Virus record (IMG/VR): IMGVR_UViG_3300050821_003226
Span: 1-59,941 of that record
Reading direction: 5' to 3' (one strand)
DNA length: 59,941 nucleotides
Origin: a virus
A program made the translations under genes and the position numbers. Of the stretch, positions 42,101-49,757 are shown piece by piece (the stretch's first letter is position 1; each line of letters starts with the position of its first letter). Under the pieces are notes generated by a model. That model saw only the letters and a list, made by a program, of their open reading frames with translations. It was not told the DNA's origin and made no database searches.

Positions 42101-42200
42101 GTCGACGAGCGGGTCGCCGTCCGGCTCGCCCGCAGGCGATCTCGGCGTCATCAGTTTTACCGTGACCTACAACATGCCCAACCCCACGGCGGCGCTCTAA
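39114..42200 (+). CDS. Tail tip/host-attachment protein, J-like
   Basis: 1028 residues from GTG 39114 (GTGA overlap). NRKIANFWYVQTAAYATPIP, LAYGQNRVAASMIHM, then FGICEGPISGINLLW and LAELFEVTNSAPYWSDGLLK; later LRSVTVKSVARQVAQIRLQR and FVLGWKYTGLEPMDLVELND. This is the central baseplate-hub region of J/GTA tip proteins. The last ~350 residues are beta-sandwich-rich and may bind the host. The tip hub works with the DUF2460, DUF2163 and NlpC proteins. Confidence 0.85.
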   Translation: MSSLFGGMGVGPQNRKIANFWYVQTAAYATPIPLAYGQNRVAASMIHMPAQPKAQGGGKFGKSGKAQNYTAPVIFGICEGPISGINLLWVDKDQPQLFASGWILNQANEPGTVPGTAPYHFQVAFTSGGLGFYSDVSVYDSTAGVFLTRIPDNASPAPGPGQYQLDGTSNGLYYFNAAQSAHAIWITWFYHSQGTFPGSWVLKLGTTPTQTVWSGLASFPGQGITYPGVAYMAHPAANFPGDSPQQFSYEVEALHQFGGGIVDANGADILTDFLTDPLHGANFPAASLGILSGSNGSYYNYVAAAGLFCSPVYTQQQAAREHLAELFEVTNSAPYWSDGLLKVVPYGDTAMTANGFTFTPNTTPLYSLFDDDFLPNRAVTGSSGADDRGNDLDPILVTRKDPTLIPNKIKVEYVSRDFDYNSDFVVAEDQVSEALNGPIELGSLSLRSVTVKSVARQVAQIRLQREQLVTPIKYEFVLGWKYTGLEPMDLVELNDDLLGLVATPVRIVSVEELADEEGLAFTAEPWVDGVASAVLYPAPGGVGSRPSTNAIPGNTANAFIIEGPSALISAPMELWIGAAGGSNWGGCQVWISTDNVTFQQVGVINGTAAFGTMQPSGLATSASQFPTVDSVNTATVTIITGRQLASLSASDFAHLTYPCVITDGVTPEWMTYETASLVTGSEYALSTLYRGLFGTAPAAHANTDEFMLIDGAVAKIPWPNGVQGATVYFKLPAFNIYGAQLEDLASAATFTYVIGGVPIARTTAVPTMTITVASNDSLTVATAKASMMVTIPPDGASMKWLASTSANPTVAAVIAGGTVVSAGAPFLNVPDLGVALSFGDTVYVTAVYYDQSGNARTAVQGHATRPNLLFTKTTSWPSTLFQAASPPLHAAYTFDPTTGGLFNNSTLGNTITDPFNALVPLPAGAIVTGFTITAYQNPGDTGLVNLGYYTQSAGVLSSRNAIGTTINIGVTTITITGLSINTANTAFILSAIFTGGSTSGSPSGSPAGDLGVISFTVTYNMPNPTAAL

Positions 42201-42472
42201 TGGATCCGATCGAAGCGAAACGCGATCTCGCGCAAGCGATTCGCTGGTACGAGGAATCGCCGAACGTCACGTCGTCGACGCGCGTCTTTACGGCGGTGAT
42301 TCTGGTCCTCGCCACCGCGATCTGTGCGTTGATGATTACCTACACGATCGTCTCGATGGTCCGGCATGAAAAGCCGGACGCAGGATTCACCGGCACGCTC
42401 GCCGGCGCGCTCACGGCGCTTGCGGCGAACGTCGCGGCGAACGTCGCCACTCGTAATAAGGGAGTCAACTAA
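42200..42472 (+). CDS. Putative holin
   Basis: 90 residues; the start is TAATG with the tip gene stop. Two hydrophobic segments: VFTAVILVLATAICALMITY and GFTGTLAGALTALAANVAAN. N-terminal charged helix. This is the first gene after the tail module, so a holin role is likely, but the proof is topology and place only. Confidence 0.55.
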   Translation: MDPIEAKRDLAQAIRWYEESPNVTSSTRVFTAVILVLATAICALMITYTIVSMVRHEKPDAGFTGTLAGALTALAANVAANVATRNKGVN

Positions 42473-43012
42473 ATGGCCCCGCTCCGCTGGACGGTCAACC
42501 GCGACAATCAGAACGACAAGCGGACGTACGGCTCGATCCTCCGGCCCGACGGATCGGCGTTCGGGCCGTCGCGCTTCGGCGACTCGATCGAGCTTCCGTG
42601 GAAGAACGATCTCCCGCAGGTCTCCTGCATCCCGGGGAACATCCTCTATACGCTCGACTTCCGGTGGTCGAACGATCATAAGGGGCCGCGCTGGTGGTTT
42701 CAGAACGTGCGCGCGCGCTCGGCGTGCGAGCTCCACTCGGCGAATATCCCGGGGCAACTCCGCGGGTGCATGGCGCCGGGCTTCGGCCGCATGGCGATGA
42801 TGGCGATCGACGGCTTCGAGCCGCAGGACGGGGTGACGAACTCGCGCCAGGCGCTCCAGCAGTTCATGACGGAGTGCGGCCTGCCCGATTTCCTGAGCCT
42901 CACGACGGAGGCGGCCGTGAACGCGTTCGTCGCGGCCCATTCCGAGCTCTGCGTGATCGAAATGCAAGTGAACGATATCCCGGGGCTGGCCGCCGCACCG
43001 ATCGCGGCATAG
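42473..43012 (+). CDS. DUF5675 protein, candidate lysis enzyme
   Basis: 179 residues, ATG next to the holin stop. RTYGSILRPDG, GDSIELPWKNDLPQVSCIPG, ARSACELHSANIPGQLRGCM: His88 and Cys99 lie in the conserved H-x-N ... G-C pair of DUF5675. This pair resembles the catalytic His and Cys of L,D-transpeptidase-like proteins. No classical lysozyme or amidase is present elsewhere in the lysis region, so this may be the cell-wall enzyme. Confidence 0.6.
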   Translation: MAPLRWTVNRDNQNDKRTYGSILRPDGSAFGPSRFGDSIELPWKNDLPQVSCIPGNILYTLDFRWSNDHKGPRWWFQNVRARSACELHSANIPGQLRGCMAPGFGRMAMMAIDGFEPQDGVTNSRQALQQFMTECGLPDFLSLTTEAAVNAFVAAHSELCVIEMQVNDIPGLAAAPIAA

Positions 43013-43058
43013 GTTCGTTTCGTCGTCTCTTCTTCTTCCTTTCTCGCTCGAGGTTCGT

Positions 43059-43304
43059 ATGGATCCGCTCGTCGCAGGACTGGTAGGTTTGATCATCGGC
43101 GCAGTACTTGGCGCCGCCGCGATGCTCTTGATCGCACACAACAACCCGAAGCAGGCCGCCGCCGCTACGTCGGATCTCCTCGCGAGCGAGGGCCGGATCG
43201 TCGCGGCGATCAACACGGCGAAGGACGCGACGACGGCGCATACGACCGCCACCGCGGGGATCGTCGCCGCCGCGCCGACGCCGACACCGCCGGCCGCGTC
43301 ATGA
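43059..43304 (+). CDS. Small one-TM protein, 81 aa
   Basis: The N-terminal segment LVAGLVGLIIGAVLGAAAML and then a helix with Ala/Thr-rich, Pro-rich end. The stop overlaps the start of the spanin-like gene (ATGA). It may be a holin partner or part of the spanin pair. Confidence 0.5.
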   Translation: MDPLVAGLVGLIIGAVLGAAAMLLIAHNNPKQAAAATSDLLASEGRIVAAINTAKDATTAHTTATAGIVAAAPTPTPPAAS

Positions 43305-44023
43305 CGGCGCCCGTGCCGCCGGCCGCGGCGAGCCCGCCGCCGGCGGCGCGGGCGTTGCCGTACGCCCTCCTCTTTTGCGCCGCGCTGATGATCCTCGCGC
43401 TGATCCAGAGTCGGCGCGCCGCGGACGCGACGGACGGCGAGAAGGCGGCGAAAGCGACGATCGCCGCCTACACCGATTCCCTAAAAGCGGACCGCAAGCT
43501 TGTCGCCGTGTCGCAGCGATCGCGAGACTCGCTCGCCGCGATCGCGGCGCGCCTCGAGCGGCCGGCCGCCGTCGCGCAGGCGAAGACGGATACGGCGAAG
43601 ACGGCGCTCTCGGCCGAGATCGCCGCCGGCGCGAAGCTTCTCGCCGATAGCCTCGCGACGCTCGCGCAGGTCCGGGCGGAGCTCGCGCGAACCGATTCGA
43701 TCGGTGCGCTGCTCGTCGCGAAGGTCACGGCGCAAACGTTCTCGATCGACTCGCTCCATCGCGCCGACCTGGCCGTGATGGCGCAGGATACGGTCGTTAT
43801 GAAGCGACTCGAGAAGGAGAACGACGACGCCGCGAAGCAGCACGTCGCGGATACGAAGGCGCTCGCCGGCGCGACGCGGAGCGTTTTCTATCGCGCGACG
43901 ACCGGCGTCTTCGCGGTCGGCGGCGGCGCGCTCTGTGGCGCCGGCGGCTGGCTCCTTCTCGGTCCGGCCGGCGCGATTATCGGTGGCGGGGCGTGCGCAG
44001 CGCTCGTCGCGACGCTCCGGTGA
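43301..44023 (+). CDS. Spanin-like membrane protein
   Basis: 240 residues. One segment near 21-36 (YALLFCAALMILAL), a long coiled coil (residues ~45-190, many Ala/Lys/Asp/Glu) and a C-terminal hydrophobic hairpin (VFAVGGGALCGAGGWLLLGP). The first two parts match an inner-membrane spanin; the last membrane part is not usual for Rz. It may be a one-gene spanin or a different lysis membrane protein. Confidence 0.45.
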   Translation: MTAPVPPAAASPPPAARALPYALLFCAALMILALIQSRRAADATDGEKAAKATIAAYTDSLKADRKLVAVSQRSRDSLAAIAARLERPAAVAQAKTDTAKTALSAEIAAGAKLLADSLATLAQVRAELARTDSIGALLVAKVTAQTFSIDSLHRADLAVMAQDTVVMKRLEKENDDAAKQHVADTKALAGATRSVFYRATTGVFAVGGGALCGAGGWLLLGPAGAIIGGGACAALVATLR

Positions 44024-44036
44024 GGCGCTCGAGGGG

Positions 44037-44042
44037 TTGACA
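44037..44042 (+). promoter_or_regulatory. Consensus -35 box before 44072 gene
   Basis: A perfect TTGACA lies 30 bases before the 44072 start. The downstream region has only weak -10 matches (TAGTCC after 16 bases). It could be a weak or activator-dependent promoter. Confidence 0.3.
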
Positions 44043-44071
44043 GTGGCACAAAACGGGATAGTCCTTCCCAT

Positions 44072-44260
44072 ATGGAACGGCGACGGAAAACTATCATCGA
44101 CGTCGATTGCGACGCCTGCAACGGCACCGGAAAGCGTCCCTCGGAATGGGATCTGCGGACCGGCGCCGTCGTGGCGTTGAAGCAATGCGATTCATGCCTC
44201 GGCCGCGGGATCGTGCGCGTGAACGCGCCGGCGGTGGCGCTCGAGCTCGTCGCGGCGTAG
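44072..44260 (+). CDS. Small DnaJ-type zinc-finger protein, 62 aa
   Basis: DCDACNGTGKR and QCDSCLGRGIVRV form two CxxCxGxG repeats, as in the zinc region of DnaJ. Alone, it would be a small zinc-ribbon protein. An upstream ATG is clear but the ribosome site is weak. Confidence 0.65.
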   Translation: MERRRKTIIDVDCDACNGTGKRPSEWDLRTGAVVALKQCDSCLGRGIVRVNAPAVALELVAA

Positions 44261-44273
44261 TTATTAAGGTACT

Positions 44274-44426
44274 ATGAAATCGAAACTCTTCTCCGAAGTA
44301 CTCTCCGCGGCGAACGACGTCCTCGCGCATGCGCGCGGGAAGAAGCGACTGAAGACGACGCGCGTCGCGAAAGAAAAGAAGAAGCGTATAGGCGGCCAAC
44401 CTGTCGGGCCGGGAAGGACGCGATAA
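44274..44426 (+). CDS. Small basic protein, 50 aa
   Basis: ATG 44274 has AAGG upstream. It reads MKSKLFSEVLSAANDVLAHA, then is Lys/Arg-rich (RGKKRLKTTRVAKEKKKR). Such starts resemble small antitoxin- or HTH-related proteins, but no complete domain is present. Probably nucleic-acid-binding. Confidence 0.45.
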   Translation: MKSKLFSEVLSAANDVLAHARGKKRLKTTRVAKEKKKRIGGQPVGPGRTR

Positions 44427-44517
44427 GGGGATGGCGTTAGGGTAACTGTCTTGCCGGGACACCAAGCCCGGGTGCGGACTACGGATCGCCACACGCCGGG
44501 ACCGACCCGGCTCCAGC

Positions 44518-44590
44518 GCTGGAGTAGCTCAGTCGGTAGAGCGCCTGCCTCGTAAGCAGGGGGTCGCCCGTTCGATCCGGGCCTTCAGCT
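44518..44590 (+). tRNA. tRNA-Thr (anticodon CGT)
   Basis: Complete cloverleaf. Acceptor GCTGGAG/CTTCAGC (one G-U), D stem GCTC/GAGC, anticodon stem CCTGC/GCAGG with loop CTCGTAA, so anticodon CGT, and T stem GCCCG/CGGGC with loop TTCGATC. No CCA is encoded. ACG is by eye the dominant Thr codon of the phage, so this tRNA can support translation. A 14-base palindrome, CTCCAGCGCTGGAG (44511-44524), spans its 5' end. Confidence 0.93.
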
Positions 44591-44987
44591 CTCAGGGATG
44601 ATGTAAGCGCATATGTTCGAGTCGCGGGATCGGTAGCGGAGCTCGAGTCCAAAGGGCTGTGACACGGCCAGCCACGGGCGCCGGACGTACCCGAATACCT
44701 GCGTAGGCGAACGAGGAGCGGAGTCGCGACCGATAACCTGAAGGATCTATCACCCGGTCAGTGAAGCGAGGAAGCCGGACGGGCGTAAGTATCGTGTCGT
44801 TTTATTACCGAGCGGAATAAAATCCCGAGCGGGAATAAAACTGCAGCCAGATTGCCAGACGCCGGAACCGCGCAGAGACCACTTCGAGGAAGGGCCACGA
44901 CGCCGTCGACATCCCAATGTGTCGGCGGCGTTCGTGCATTTCGGTACTGGCGGCGAAAGACTTCTCCTGCTATAATCTTTTCTACCT
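44591..44987 (+). other. Non-coding region after tRNA
   Basis: About 400 bases with no convincing gene. It holds a hairpin (GGCTG/CAGCC, 44656-44674), the AT-rich repeats at 44799-44841, and a leader before the HTH gene. I found no second tRNA: one T-loop-like string (near 44613) has no matching stem. The region might carry a small RNA, an attachment site or an operator. Confidence 0.4.
44799..44841. repeat. AT-rich inverted/direct repeats, possible operator
   Basis: GTTTTATT at 44799-44806 faces AATAAAAT (44816-44823) and pairs perfectly with AATAAAAC (44834-44841). The two AATAAAA units each follow CGAGCGG (44809-44815, 44826-44832). In this GC-rich genome such A/T-only blocks are rare. 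It lies about 150 bases ahead of an HTH gene, as an operator or replication/integration site could. Confidence 0.5.
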
Positions 44988-45182
44988 ATGACAGAAAACG
45001 AACTTCTCACGGTCATCGAAGCGTCCGTTTTTGTCGGCGTCGCGGTCGGCGCCGTCTATAAGCGGATCGACGCGAAGAAACTCGCGAAGACCGTCCGCTT
45101 CGGAAAGATTCTCGTCGCGCGCGTCGACGTCCTCGAGTGGAAGAAAGAACGCGAAGCGGAGGCGCGCGCGATTCTCAAGTAG
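44988..45182 (+). CDS. Excisionase-like HTH protein
   Basis: 64 residues: LTVIEASVFVGVAVGAVYKR and IDAKKLAKTVRFGKILV, then VDVLEWKKERE. It is a winged HTH of the MerR/excisionase type. No integrase lies nearby. It may regulate the recombination genes after it, or act on the repeats upstream. Confidence 0.7.
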   Translation: MTENELLTVIEASVFVGVAVGAVYKRIDAKKLAKTVRFGKILVARVDVLEWKKEREAEARAILK

Positions 45183-45224
45183 GACCGTTCATCCCCGCAG
45201 GTTTCCCCGATAGGAGGTTCCCCG

Positions 45225-46289
45225 ATGGCTCCGGTTATAGATGGTGAAGGTGGCGTAGCACTCTCCGACGAGGCCGCGGCCGAGCGCGCGTGGCTCGTCG
45301 ATCGCCGGTCCGCGATCACCGCGACCGACGTCCCCGCGATCCTCGGCCTCTCGCCGTTTTCCTCGCCGATCAAAGTCTGGCGCTCGAAGATTGGTGACAC
45401 GGAGGACCAGGCCGACAGCGAGGCGATGTACTACGGTCGACTCTTCGAGCGGCCGATCCTCATGGCGTACGAGAAGCGGACGGCACAGGAGCTCGTCTAT
45501 CCGGAACCGTTCCGGATGATGCGATCGCTCTCCGTGCCGCAGATCGGGGCGACGCTCGACGCCCGCCGGCTCCGCGACGGCGCGCCCGTCGACGCGAAGA
45601 ACGTCGGCTTCCGTTCCGAGGTCTACGGCGACGAGGGGACGGACAACTTTCCGGCGCACTACGCCGCGCAGCTCATGATGCAGATGTTCGTGACCGGTGC
45701 CGCGGTCGCGGACCTCGCCGTGCTCTTCTCGCGCTACGACTTCAAGGTCTATACGATCGAGTACGATCGCGAGACGGCCGAGGGGCTCGTCGCGCGGTGC
45801 CTCGACTGGTACCAGGCCTACGTCGTCGGCAATACGGCGCCGCCCGTCGACGGCACGCCCGACTACACGGCGTTCGTGAAGCGGCTGAAACAGGCGACCG
45901 ACATGGTGATCGTCGCGACGCCGGAGCAAGAGGAGTGGGCGCGGAATCTCAGCGTCACGCGCGAGCAGCTCGAGATGCTCGATATGGAGAAGAGCCGCCT
46001 CGAGAATCTGATTAAGACGGCGATCGGCGAGGCGAAGGGGATCGAGAGTCCGCGCTTCCGCGCCCTGTGGTCGCAGGCGAAGGACTCCGTCGGTCCGGAT
46101 CTCGAGCGGATCGCCTACGAGCTCGCGAAGCGCTACGTCTTGGCGAAGCATGAGCTCGCGCTCGACCACGGCGATCTGTCGTGCGTACTCACGGCCGAGG
46201 GCGTTCTTGCCGAGCTCAAGGAGCAGAAGGACATGCAAAAAGTCACCCGCACCGGTTCGCGCAGGTTCACGTTCAAGTATGAGGGATAG
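45225..46289 (+). CDS. YqaJ-family viral exonuclease/recombinase
   Basis: 354 residues, with AGGAGG upstream. RRSAITATDVPAILGLSPFS, MYYGRLFERPILMAYEKRT, IGATLDARRL, GAPVDAKNVGF, then FPAHYAAQLMMQMFVTGAA. This matches YqaJ nucleases: the acidic and Lys residues GATLDA, DAKN and YAAQLMMQM form the metal site. It would digest double-stranded ends in recombination with an annealing protein. Confidence 0.88.
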   Translation: MAPVIDGEGGVALSDEAAAERAWLVDRRSAITATDVPAILGLSPFSSPIKVWRSKIGDTEDQADSEAMYYGRLFERPILMAYEKRTAQELVYPEPFRMMRSLSVPQIGATLDARRLRDGAPVDAKNVGFRSEVYGDEGTDNFPAHYAAQLMMQMFVTGAAVADLAVLFSRYDFKVYTIEYDRETAEGLVARCLDWYQAYVVGNTAPPVDGTPDYTAFVKRLKQATDMVIVATPEQEEWARNLSVTREQLEMLDMEKSRLENLIKTAIGEAKGIESPRFRALWSQAKDSVGPDLERIAYELAKRYVLAKHELALDHGDLSCVLTAEGVLAELKEQKDMQKVTRTGSRRFTFKYEG

Positions 46290-46294
46290 CCCCG

Positions 46295-47365
46295 ATGGCG
46301 ACAACCGAAGAGAAGGAAACGCGCGAAGGCGATAGCGTCGCGCTCGTCCGGAAGGAAACGCGGACGCAGATCGTCGAGGCCGGATCCGCCGCGTTGAGCG
46401 CGCAGATCGAGGCGCGAATCAAGGGCCAGTTCTTTCTCGCGCGGCAGTTCCCGCGGGACTGGCGCGAGGTCCGCTCGAAGCTCCTGCAGGCGTTCGAGCG
46501 CCCGATGCTCGCCGAGGGCGCGATCTACTCGAAGCCCGTCGGCGGGAAGCGCGTCGAGGGGCTCTCGATCCGCTTTGCCGAGGAAGCGTTCCGCGCGATG
46601 GGGAACGTGAGCGTCGAGACGATGCTCGTCTCCGACGACGAGGATAAGCGCGTCTACATCGTCAGCGGTATGGACATGGAGACGAACGCGATCGTCCCCG
46701 TTACGGTCGTGGTGACGAAGCAGGTCGAGCGCTCGAGCACGAAGGCGGGCGACGTCGTGCTCGGCGAACGGCTGAACTCGAACGGGAACAAGACCTTCAT
46801 CCTCAAGGCGCGGAGCGAGGACGATTACCGCGCGAAGGAGCAGGGCGCGCTGCAGCGGGCGCGGCGCGACGTCATCATCTTCTTGACGCCGGGCGATATC
46901 CAGGAAGAGTGCGAGACGAAGATCCGCGAGACGCTCCGCGATCGCGACCGGAAGGATCCGGAGGGGACGATCAACGCGCTGACGGATTCGTACTACCGCC
47001 TCGGCGTCTCGGTCGCGGAGATCGAGAAGTTCCTCGGCCATTCGGTGAAGACGATCAACGAGGCGGAGCTCCATATCCTCCGCGTGACGTACACGATGAT
47101 CAAGGAGGGCGAGGGAACGTGGGCGATGGCTGTCGAACACAAGCTCGGCGCGAACACGGGCGCCGACGCCGGCGACGATAGCGCGAAGCCGGCGAAGACG
47201 GGCGCGGCCGCGAAGCTCGCCGAGGTCGCGAAGGCCGGCGAGGCGCAGACGACGGAAGAGAGCCGGATCGATGCGCTTCGGAAGAAGAAGACCCGGACGG
47301 ACGAAGAGAACGAAGAACTCCGCCAGTACGAGCTCGATCACCCGCGCGCGGCCGCGGCCGAGTAA
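46295..47365 (+). CDS. Candidate single-strand annealing protein
   Basis: 356 residues, just after YqaJ. FFLARQFPRDWREVRSKLLQ, RPMLAEGAIYSKPVGGK, VEGLSIRFAEEAFRAMGNVS, YIVSGMDMETNAIVPV, RRDVIIFLTPGDIQEECETK. I recall this family as a common partner of YqaJ or lambda-Exo-like nucleases in phages, and a RecT/Erf-like role is an inference. The C-terminus is Ala/Lys/Glu-rich and disordered. Confidence 0.6.
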   Translation: MATTEEKETREGDSVALVRKETRTQIVEAGSAALSAQIEARIKGQFFLARQFPRDWREVRSKLLQAFERPMLAEGAIYSKPVGGKRVEGLSIRFAEEAFRAMGNVSVETMLVSDDEDKRVYIVSGMDMETNAIVPVTVVVTKQVERSSTKAGDVVLGERLNSNGNKTFILKARSEDDYRAKEQGALQRARRDVIIFLTPGDIQEECETKIRETLRDRDRKDPEGTINALTDSYYRLGVSVAEIEKFLGHSVKTINEAELHILRVTYTMIKEGEGTWAMAVEHKLGANTGADAGDDSAKPAKTGAAAKLAEVAKAGEAQTTEESRIDALRKKKTRTDEENEELRQYELDHPRAAAAE

Positions 47366-47427
47366 GGCCGACCAATACGCCCGCGTCGTCGATCGGCGGC
47401 GCGGCTTCCCCCGAGGAGTACTCCCCG

Positions 47428-48678
47428 ATGAAGATCGTTCGACTCGAAGCAGAAAACGTCAAGAAGTTGAAGGCCGTCACTATCACGCCCGACGGCGCGA
47501 TCGTGCAGATCACGGGTCCGAACGGATCCGGCAAGACGTCGGTCCTCGACGCGATCTATATGGCGCTCGCCGGCAAGCGCGCGATCGACTCCGAGCCGGT
47601 GCGCAGCGGCACGGAGAGCGCGCGGATCCTCCTCGATCTCGGCGAGGTCATCGTGAGGCGGACCTTCCGCGCCGACGACGGAACGACGAAGCTCGAGGTC
47701 ATGACGGTCGACGGGGCGCGGTTTCCGTCGCCGCAGAAGATGCTCGATTCGCTCCTCGGGACGCTGACCTTCGATCCACTCGCATTCTCGCGCGCCGACG
47801 CGAAGGGTCAGCTCGAGACGTTGAAGGCGCTCGTCCCGCTCGAGATCGACCTCGAGCAGCTCGATTTCGAGAACCGGCGCGACTTCGACGTCCGGACCGG
47901 TGTCAGTCGGACGATCCGCGAGCTCGAGGCGCAGGTGAAGGGCCTCCATCTCGTCGACGTCGCGGATCCGCCCGACGTCGCGGCGCTCCTGAACCAGCTC
48001 GAGAAGGCCGTCGAGCATAACCGCGAGGTCGATATCGAGGCGCGCCGGCGGTCGGATTATCACGCGTCGATCGCGCATAAGGATATCCGGCTCGCGAAGC
48101 TCCGCGAAGAAGTCCGCGAGCTCGAGACGGATCTCGGGCTCATGCGCGACGAGGTCGCGATGTGGGGTCCGGAGGAGACCGTCGTCGACGTCCGCGAACT
48201 CCGCGAGCAGATCGACGCGGCGACGGACGTGATCCGGACCTACGAGGCGGCGCAGCGCGTCGTGAGGGAACGGAAGGAGCTCCTCGCGAAGCTCGATAGC
48301 GCACACATCGAGGCCGAGGATCTCACGGCGAAGATAGAGGCACGGACGGCGACACGGACGGCGGCGATCGCGGCCGCGAAGATGCCGGTCGAGGGGCTCG
48401 CGTTTGGCGACGGCGAGGTTCGGTACAACGGGCATCCGTTCAGCCAGGCGAGCGGTGCCGAGCAGCTCCGCGTCTCGGTCGCGATCGCGATGGCGGGAAG
48501 TCCGAAGCTCCGCGTCCTCCGCGTGAAGGACGGTTCGCTCCTCGACTCGAAGAGCCTCGCCATCCTCACGGAAATGGCCGAGCTCCGCGACTTTCAGGTG
48601 TGGATCGAACAGGTCTCGGAGTCCGGGACCGTCGGGATCGTTATGGAGGACGGCTCGATCGTGCCGGCGCGCGCATGA
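47428..48678 (+). CDS. SbcC/RecF-like SMC-type ATPase
   Basis: 416 residues. N-terminal LEAENVKKLKAVTI and Walker A GPNGSGKT (30-37); middle coiled coils (~150-310); then SQASGAEQLRVSVAIAMA (ABC signature-like) and LRVLRVKDGSLLD (Walker B position, with Asp). It is a compact Rad50-like ATPase with no long arms. Phages use such proteins in recombination or replication repair, often with a nuclease partner. It follows the annealing candidate. Confidence 0.8.
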   Translation: MKIVRLEAENVKKLKAVTITPDGAIVQITGPNGSGKTSVLDAIYMALAGKRAIDSEPVRSGTESARILLDLGEVIVRRTFRADDGTTKLEVMTVDGARFPSPQKMLDSLLGTLTFDPLAFSRADAKGQLETLKALVPLEIDLEQLDFENRRDFDVRTGVSRTIRELEAQVKGLHLVDVADPPDVAALLNQLEKAVEHNREVDIEARRRSDYHASIAHKDIRLAKLREEVRELETDLGLMRDEVAMWGPEETVVDVRELREQIDAATDVIRTYEAAQRVVRERKELLAKLDSAHIEAEDLTAKIEARTATRTAAIAAAKMPVEGLAFGDGEVRYNGHPFSQASGAEQLRVSVAIAMAGSPKLRVLRVKDGSLLDSKSLAILTEMAELRDFQVWIEQVSESGTVGIVMEDGSIVPARA

Positions 48679-49037
48679 GCGCGAACGCCGGCGTCGATCC
48701 GCAAATGCTGATCACCTGCAAGTGCGGAAACAAGATTTCGATTGCGCCACCGCGCGCGATCGCGACGAACTGCTCGCAATGCAAAAGCATCCTGACCGTA
48801 ACGGAGGATGGCGATTGGTTCAAGCTGGAGATATCGGCACCGAAGAAGGAAATCGACACGTTCAATAAGTGGGGCGTTTCGACGTTAGGGCGCGATGGTT
48901 TGTCGCTTCTCGTGCCCGCGGCGACGGAGCGCATGACATACGACGAAGCGCTTACGCTCGCTGCGTGGCTGGTGGCGATGGCCGGCGACGACGAGATACG
49001 GTTCGCCGAGATCCTCGACGCGGTCAGGAATACATGA
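48675..49037 (+). CDS. Zinc-ribbon hypothetical protein, 120 aa
   Basis: ATG in the upstream stop. CKCGNKISIAPPRAIATNCS and QCK form a zinc ribbon. A helical C-terminal domain follows (YDEALTLAAWLVAMAGDD). No function is known. Confidence 0.55.
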   Translation: MSANAGVDPQMLITCKCGNKISIAPPRAIATNCSQCKSILTVTEDGDWFKLEISAPKKEIDTFNKWGVSTLGRDGLSLLVPAATERMTYDEALTLAAWLVAMAGDDEIRFAEILDAVRNT

Positions 49038-49228
49038 GCGACGAACGCGTCAATCCCGTCTTCACCGTGACCGGTCGATTCGGCGGCTACGCCCACGAGA
49101 AGCTCGTCGGCACCTATACCGGCGACGCGACGAAGGCGGACGTCGAGAAGGCGTTCTTCGGCCCGTTCGGTGGCCGGGATGCGCACGCCGCGAACGGCTG
49201 CTTCACCGTCATCGTCCACGCGGACTAG
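49034..49228 (+). CDS. Hypothetical protein, 64 aa
   Basis: ATGA overlap. A small alpha/beta protein: VFTVTGRFGGYAHEKLVGTY and CFTVIVHAD at the end. No match in my knowledge. Confidence 0.5.
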   Translation: MSDERVNPVFTVTGRFGGYAHEKLVGTYTGDATKADVEKAFFGPFGGRDAHAANGCFTVIVHAD

Positions 49229-49232
49229 GGCG

Positions 49233-49571
49233 ATGATCGACCGCGACGAACAGCCGACGCTCTTCGGGATCCCACCGATGGGAACCGGGCAGGTCGTAGT
49301 GGTCGGCGCTCCGACCGCGCGCGAGGTGCCGGATCGCGCGCGGCAGGAGCGGGCGGCGTTCGTCCGGAAGCAGGTCGAGCAGGTGATCAAGAAGCGGAAG
49401 ACGGCGGCCGCATATCGGTCGAAGGCAAAGAAGCTCCTCGAGAAAGCCGAGGCCGTCGGCGACACCGCGGCCGGCGACGAAGCGCGGGCGCTCTACTTGC
49501 TCGCCGAGCGCGCCGAGACGCGCGCCGAAACCTTTATCCTCGCGCTGATCGCGCGCACGGAGCTCCGGTAA
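49233..49571 (+). CDS. Hypothetical helical protein, 112 aa
   Basis: The first 20 residues contain QPTLFGIPPMGTGQ. The remainder is basic and helical (FVRKQVEQVIKKRKTAAAYR, ARALYLLAERAETRAETFIL). It may be a DNA-binding or assembly factor. Confidence 0.5.
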   Translation: MIDRDEQPTLFGIPPMGTGQVVVVGAPTAREVPDRARQERAAFVRKQVEQVIKKRKTAAAYRSKAKKLLEKAEAVGDTAAGDEARALYLLAERAETRAETFILALIARTELR

Positions 49572-49757
49572 ATGGCGGTGCAGATTATCGAGATGGGCGA
49601 GTGCGTGATCCACGGCCTCGTCCCGGTCTGGCGCTACACCTGGAACGCGCGCCCCGAGTTTACGAGCGGCCCGTGTTGCCTCCCCTGCATGATCGAGTAC
49701 CTCGCGGAGCACCTGAATAAGGTCACGAATCCTCGCCTGATTCAGTTCGGCGAATGA
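49572..49757 (+). CDS. Small Cys-containing protein, 61 aa
   Basis: Directly after the upstream stop. Cys11 and GPCCLPC (near 34-39) suggest a zinc site. It resembles small zinc-knuckle proteins of phages; no family was identified. Confidence 0.5.
   Translation: MAVQIIEMGECVIHGLVPVWRYTWNARPEFTSGPCCLPCMIEYLAEHLNKVTNPRLIQFGE

Noticed and set aside
44600-44640. Second tRNA-like T-loop (near 44613) after tRNA-Thr
   Set aside because: The bases on either side of the loop do not pair, and no acceptor or anticodon stem could be drawn.
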